Below the pieces are notes generated by a model, which was not told where the DNA came from, ran no database searches, and was given only the letters and a program-made list of their open reading frames with translations. From positions 48,742,501 to 48,806,500 of the forward strand of contig NC_071670.1 in the NCBI RefSeq assembly GCF_028554725.1: a stretch of 64,000 bases of DNA, given 5' to 3'. Position numbers and translations under genes: made by a program. The number at the start of each line of letters is the position of its first letter. The first letter of the stretch is position 1. Shown one piece after another: positions 63,401 through 64,000 of this stretch. The DNA is from Zeugodacus cucurbitae. Taxonomy: Eukaryota > Arthropoda > Insecta > Diptera > Tephritidae.

Positions 63401-63593
63401 TACGTAGTAGCATAGATGATTGGTATTTTTGGGTTATTTGATTTGATTTATTGAATTTAGATGGATTGAAGAATGAAGAAGAAATTTATGGACAATTTAA
63501 ACTAGACAGAACTTAAGTGGGGACATTCGACACCGAATTAGTCAATTAAATATTGTTTATAGATAAAACCTAACCTAGGCAAATTTACAACGT

Positions 63594-63884
63594 TAAGGGG
63601 CTATACCAGTATGACACTTTCAAAAAAATATATTTTTTTTATTTTTTGCTTATTCTATAGTTTATACTTTCAAAAATATCCCGTGAAATCGGCGAGGTCG
63701 TATCTTGAATAGTTTTTGAATGGCAGCGTTCTAAAGAACGACCGCTCGCTGGTGTATGCCACTACAGTCGAGACTTTAAACACGTTTTCTCGAAACGACA
63801 TTTTTTCAAAATTGCTGATATCATAACTCATCGAGAAATTGTCCCATCGACTTCAAATTTAAACTGAGTATTCTTGAATATAAT
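63594..63884. mobile_element. MITE-like element, family A, truncated inverted copy
   Basis: It starts TAAGGGGCTATACCAGT and matches the reverse complement of the right part of the 22337-23030 element, including GGTCGTATCTTGAATAG and CTCGAAACGACATTTTT. Homology stops near 63884 at a poly-A stretch that abuts a retrotransposon fragment. Confidence 0.8.
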
Positions 63885-63917
63885 ATAAAAAAAAAAAACA
63901 GCCTCGGATGAGAGACC

Positions 63918-64000
63918 CCAATTTTGATCTGTCGAGCGTATTGTGTGAAAGACTAAAGCCCACCGTCAACAAACTGATTGGACCTTATCAGTGTGGCTTT
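63918..64000 (+). pseudogene. Non-LTR reverse transcriptase fragment, runs off the window
   Basis: The plus-strand frame reads NFDLSSVLCERLKPTVNKLI then GPYQCGF to the last base. This is the reverse transcriptase segment (R..L...I...Q.GF) of non-LTR retrotransposons. It may belong to the same family as the minus-strand tail at 34633-35075. Whether it continues intact beyond 64000 cannot be seen. Confidence 0.75.

Larger units (their letters stand above)
57118..63593. other. Intergenic sequence, no gene seen
   Basis: Apart from microsatellites (58984-59020), the (TAAAA)n array (59484-60480) and a run of TGTCA/TGACA motifs at 62328-62445, I find no coding region, RNA gene or identifiable transposon. 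Confidence 0.5.

Noticed and set aside
1..64000. CRISPR arrays, bacterial operons, tRNA or rRNA genes
   Set aside because: No regularly spaced repeats with unique spacers, no cloverleaf or rRNA sequence recognised, and the gene structure is that of an insect.

Overview
This window looks like AT-rich insect DNA, most likely from a higher fly and probably a tephritid fruit fly. The evidence is the exon/intron structure with GT-AG introns, many (CAA)n/(CATA)n microsatellites, a relic mariner transposase with DD41D spacing (a type first described from tephritids), and dispersed repeats that resemble dipteran ones. There are no bacterial-type operons and no tRNA or rRNA genes that I could recognise. 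Nearly all long open frames outside the exons listed here are chance frames in low-complexity AT-rich DNA.

One protein-coding gene dominates: an otopetrin proton channel (otopetrin-like, OtopLa-type) on the + strand, about 47.5 kb long within the window and running off its left edge. I reconstructed it exon by exon from splice sites and reading phase. An internal exon at 681-814 and a 39-nt exon at 1581-1619 give one N terminus. An exon at 21433-21605, carrying its own ATG, gives a second N terminus. Both end in the same phase (AG|) and can join the exon at 33758 that starts the channel. Common exons follow at 33758-33942, 35330-35475, 36820-36873, 41829-41940, 42201-42361, 44165-45639, 45708-46056 and 48058-48198 (TAA). 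The internal-start form adds up to 2796 nt, or 931 residues, with 12 predicted membrane segments and a long Thr-rich loop between TM5 and TM6 that should be extracellular. A frame-preserving 108-nt candidate cassette exon (29761-29868) would add 36 residues just before TM1.

The introns hold transposon debris. There are three MITE-like families that share a TAAGGGG terminus (7450-8065; 22337-23030 and 63594-63884; 31636-32293 and 42552-43190), a deleted and frameshifted DD41D mariner (about 25700-26480), a second mariner relic (about 38130-38560), and non-LTR retrotransposon fragments (2724-3055 minus, 34633-35075 minus, 63918-64000 plus). There is also a tephritid-like dispersed repeat (3243-3910). 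Several tandem or foldback repeats occur, including a GTGAAAGCTTTCAC-bearing minisatellite (50127-50590) and about 1 kb of (TAAAA)n (59484-60480).

Downstream of the stop codon (48199 onward) there is a probable 3' UTR with poly(A) signals. After it come gene-poor, repeat-rich sequence and no second gene that I can support.
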